Shown here: in pieces, positions 61,043 through 64,000 of the stretch
How the letters are laid out: each line of letters opens with the position of its first letter
Numbering within the stretch: position 1 is the stretch's first letter
NCBI RefSeq assembly: GCF_030463565.1
Contig: NC_134649.1
Coordinates: forward strand, 3,917,501-3,981,500
Length of the DNA stretch: 64,000 nt
Reading direction: 5' to 3'
Origin: Pelecanus crispus
Lineage: Eukaryota; Chordata; Aves; Pelecaniformes; Pelecanidae
Position numbers and translations under genes: made by a program
The notes under the pieces: model-generated
Seen by the model: only the letters and a program-made list of their open reading frames with translations
What the model was told of the DNA's origin: nothing
Database searches by the model: none

Positions 61043-63585
61043 CACCCTGATGGTGAGAGATTTCCGTTTAGGCAGAGCTGGAGCCGTGCAGGGGCAGGGG
61101 CCGGAGCCGGACGGGGTTTTTCCATGTGGGTTTTCACCGGAGAGCGAAGAGTCAAGCTGCAGAGTAACTCCCCGGTGCAGACAAGATCGTGAACCGCATC
61201 GCTTTAATTATGCCAGTGCAAATTTCACTCATTTGGTTAAGCCTGGGAGCTACAGAAAGAGCTATTTCCAGGTGTGCCGGTTTAATTACCATGTGCCCTT
61301 TGTTAAGCATCGCACGCAGCCGCGTGGCCGGGGTTTGCCAGGCTCTCCGGCCGGCGCAGGTTTGCAGCCACCAGCGTTGCGATGGCCCCGCTCATGGCTC
61401 TGCACATCCCCAGGACACACACAGGGGCTCCGCTCAGGTCACTTAAATGGGTTTTAACCTGATTTGTGCTGTAATCTCCATGTCGACAGGCCCTCATCAC
61501 ACAAAGGATAAAACCTCAGCTTCCGCGGCCGGGGTCTGCGGGGTTTCACCGGGCAGCTCCCACCGGCCACGCTGGGGTTCCGGCTGGCCGATGTCCCCAA
61601 GCCAAGCAGCCGCCTCATCCCGGCACCCCGGGGGCACCTCCGGGCGATGTGTGTTTGCAAAACAGCTTTTGTTTGCTTAACTCCTTGCAGTCCAGCGCGC
61701 AGGGGCACAGCTCCCGCTGCCCCGCTCCCTCTGCCTGCCCCACGGCCGCAGGCAGGGACGGGGTGACAGTCCCACTGCCCATGGCGGGCAGCCCAGCGCC
61801 AGCACTGCCATCCCACCCCTGCAAAAAATAGCAGCTTTCGGGTGCTTTATTTGCACTTTCCTTTTCTGAACTTGCCTTAAAAAGATGCAGAAGGGCTCGG
61901 TTTTCAAACAAACAGTATTTAAATGACGTTCTTCCCTGCTCGTCCAGCTCTTAGCTATAATCTTATTGCCGTACGAAGCAACGAGCGTGCGTGGTACGTG
62001 GTGGGATTTTAACTGTAATTCATGGACAGACCTAAAACTGCCAGGATTATTGTAAATTTTATTCAGCGGGGTTTGAATGTTACTGGTTCAGCAGCACCTC
62101 TTTCCGTGCTGTCTTTGCAGCAGCTTCTGTTTAACCGCTCGGCTCGCAAATTTTATTGCATCGCTCACGTCTCGCAGTAATTCTCCAGGTTTTCAAATAA
62201 TCCCAGGAAAAGAGTTAAAATGGAGCCTCTGCTTTAGTGCGTGTTCATCGCAAAGTGTGTGGGGCCAAAGTCTGGTTTTTCTGACCCCCCTGGTAAATCC
62301 CGTGGGCTCGGCTGGGAAAATTGCCATCCGGGACATAAGCGGATACACTTTGAATTTCAAAATCATGCCAGTGGGAGAGGGGGAAGGAGTGACATGGGGA
62401 CCAGGGGGGCACCAAAACATGGGTCCCAGCATCGTTGTTGGGGCTCAGGCAAGGCTCTTACCCCCCTTGCCTGCTATTGCAGGCTGAGCCGGGCACTGCT
62501 GGACCCCAGACAGGGCACAAGGTTTTACCAGTACCAATAATCATCCCCTGGGATGATACGTCAGGAGTCGCAGTCAATGGCCTCGGGATGAAAGATTTGG
62601 GATGCAGGATGCTGCTGGGTTTTGTTGCCCGTGGGATGCAGAGGAGCTCCCAGGCACGGATTCAGCCCGGCCATTTTGGGATTTGCCCATTTTTCATCAC
62701 CTACCACAGAGGTGATGGGGTTTTGCATCCCTCCAGGCAACCCCTTTCCCATCCCTTTCCCATCTTTGCAATCAGAAAGCTTCTCCCACCATCAAACCCT
62801 AAACCCTCCCTACTGCTGCTGGAGCCCGTTCCTCCTTCTCTGCTCCCCATGGCAATATTTCTTTCCCCCTTTGCAGCCCCCGCTGACAGTGGGCAGCCCC
62901 CGCAGACCTTCCCTGGCAGAGCGAGGCGGATGTTGCAAGACCGAAGGGATGGGGTTTGTTTCATCTGTTCTCACCCTTCCTCTGGCCCTGCCCCCTGCGT
63001 CTCTCGATGTGCATCGCGCACATAGCACGCACAGCACCCTCCAGCCTTGCTCATCCATCTCACGCACCTTAACCAACGGGAAACTCGAGGAAAAGCCCAT
63101 AAACCAGATGGGAAACAAGGATTAGATTCATAGCGGGCTTGTACTAATGGAAACCATCCTTTACTGCTTGATCAGAAGAAACAGCCACGCACAAACCCAT
63201 TGCTTCTGCCTAGGCAGCACATGGGGTGGCCTTGCGAGGATGCCTGGGATGATGAGCCCTAACACGAGCACGTGGCTCCGGCATCCCCACTCACCGTGAC
63301 TGAATCCCGCAGTGATTTCCACAAGCGACAGCTTACGGCGGGCACCGTGAGTGACCGAACTCCCCTTCACCTGTGGCAGCAAATTGTCCCATCCCAGGCG
63401 CCAGCACAACCCCCTCCATCTGCACCCACAAGCCCTCCAAATCCTCACATCACCGATATTTCTTAACTGCACGGGACAAGCCTGCGGCTGGCGCGGGGGC
63501 TTGCCTCCCTCTGCCCCTCTCCACCTCTTTGCTGCCTGCGAACGGGCCAGATCCAGCCCAGCGCGGGAGCTGCCGGAGGATTTTG

Positions 63586-64000
63586 AGCACAAGAAGGACA
63601 TGGAGCTGTTGGAGCGGGTCCAGAGGAGGCCACAAAAATGATCCGAGGGCCGGAGCCCCTCTGCTCCGAGGCCAGGCTGGGGGAGCTGGGGGTGCTCAGC
63701 CTGGAGAGGAGGGGGCTGCGGGGAGACCTGAGTGCTGCCTTTCCATGCTGAAAGGGGCCTATGGGAAGGATGGGGGCAAGCTTTTTAGCAAGGCCTGTTG
63801 TGACAGGACAAGGAGTAATGGTTTTAAACTAAAGAAGAACAGATCTAGACTGGATATAAGGAAGAAATTTTTTACACTGAGGGTGGTGAGGCACTGGCAC
63901 AGGTTGCCCAGAGAGGCGGTGGAGGCCCCATCCCTGGGAACATCCCAGGCCAGGTTGGACGGGGCTCTGAGCACCCTGGGCTGGTTAAAGCTGTCCCTGT
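63586..64000 (+). mobile_element. CR1 LINE, 3' part of ORF2, running off the window
   Basis: Starts at CACAAGAAGGACATGGAGCT, continues with GTTGGAGCGGGTCCAGAGG, and is clearly similar to avian CR1 to the last base. One frame still reads conserved C-terminal ORF2 segments (RLDIRKKFFT, VVRHW, RLPREAVEAPSL, ARLDGALS), the region after the reverse transcriptase. It is 5'-truncated, the usual result of incomplete target-primed reverse transcription, and is probably a dead copy. Its 3' tail lies beyond 64000. Confidence 0.96.

Larger units (their letters stand above)
55923..63585. other. 5' flanking DNA with short simple repeats and AT-rich islands, no gene seen
   Basis: No recognisable exon or RNA gene. 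It contains a poly-C tract (about 57001-57021), a poly-T run (about 58652-58669), a poly-A run near 59921-59936 and several AT-rich segments with TAATTA/TTAATTA sites set in GC-rich DNA (about 56820-57130, 61185-61310, 61940-62070). Confidence 0.5.

Noticed and set aside
43461-63585. PIF1 or RBPMS2 exons upstream of PLEKHO2, expected from mammalian gene order
   Set aside because: I looked for helicase motifs and RRM-type sequence in the open frames and saw none. Short exons could have been missed by eye, but nothing can be supported.

Overview
This is vertebrate nuclear DNA, almost certainly from a bird and probably not a galliform. The signs are several CR1 LINE fragments with the avian 3' tail (repeated ATTCTATG), an avian-type solo retroviral LTR, old MIR-like SINE relics, and a compact intron-containing gene with a very GC-rich CpG-island first exon. 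There are no bacterial features, operons or CRISPR arrays. Most long open frames are chance frames through GC-rich or tandemly repeated DNA.

One protein-coding gene is present: PLEKHO2 (pleckstrin homology domain containing O2), on the minus strand. I rebuilt it as six coding exons: 42842-42834, 37052-36900, 30476-30360, 22942-22838, 20291-20193 and 17713-16472. Every junction is GT-AG and phase 0, and the joined frame is 574 codons plus TGA. Exon 1 carries only three codons (Met-Glu-Gln) in a perfect Kozak context inside a CpG island. Exons 2-4 encode the PH domain. Exon 5 encodes the conserved basic linker. The large exon 6 encodes a proline-rich, acidic, probably disordered region and a C-terminal coiled coil ending in LYRRSAP.

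Layout: 1-12.97 kb is downstream intergenic DNA with a tRNA-derived SINE head (96-168), a TTGG microsatellite and a 589-bp solo LTR (2881-3469) flanked by a 5-bp target-site duplication. The stretch from about 12.98 to 16.47 kb is the probable PLEKHO2 3' UTR, with three candidate poly(A) signals. From 16.47 to 42.84 kb is the PLEKHO2 coding span, whose introns hold CR1 and MIR fragments, a secondary CpG-rich patch (39.55-40.15 kb) and a 15-copy GC-rich minisatellite that ends 43 bp from the exon 1 donor. From 42.84 to 43.5 kb are the promoter and CpG island and upstream G-rich 19-20 bp repeats. From 43.5 to 64 kb is GC-rich 5' flank with no recognisable gene. It holds a 1.2-kb minisatellite of a 23-bp unit (53188-54400), three short CR1 tails and a CR1 3' segment running off the window end.

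The most interesting structures are the two minisatellites. The intronic one places a canonical G-quadruplex motif in nearly every unit on the PLEKHO2 sense strand just past the first splice donor. The upstream one has 12-unit higher-order duplications. I found no new gene system. The unusual content is architectural and regulatory.
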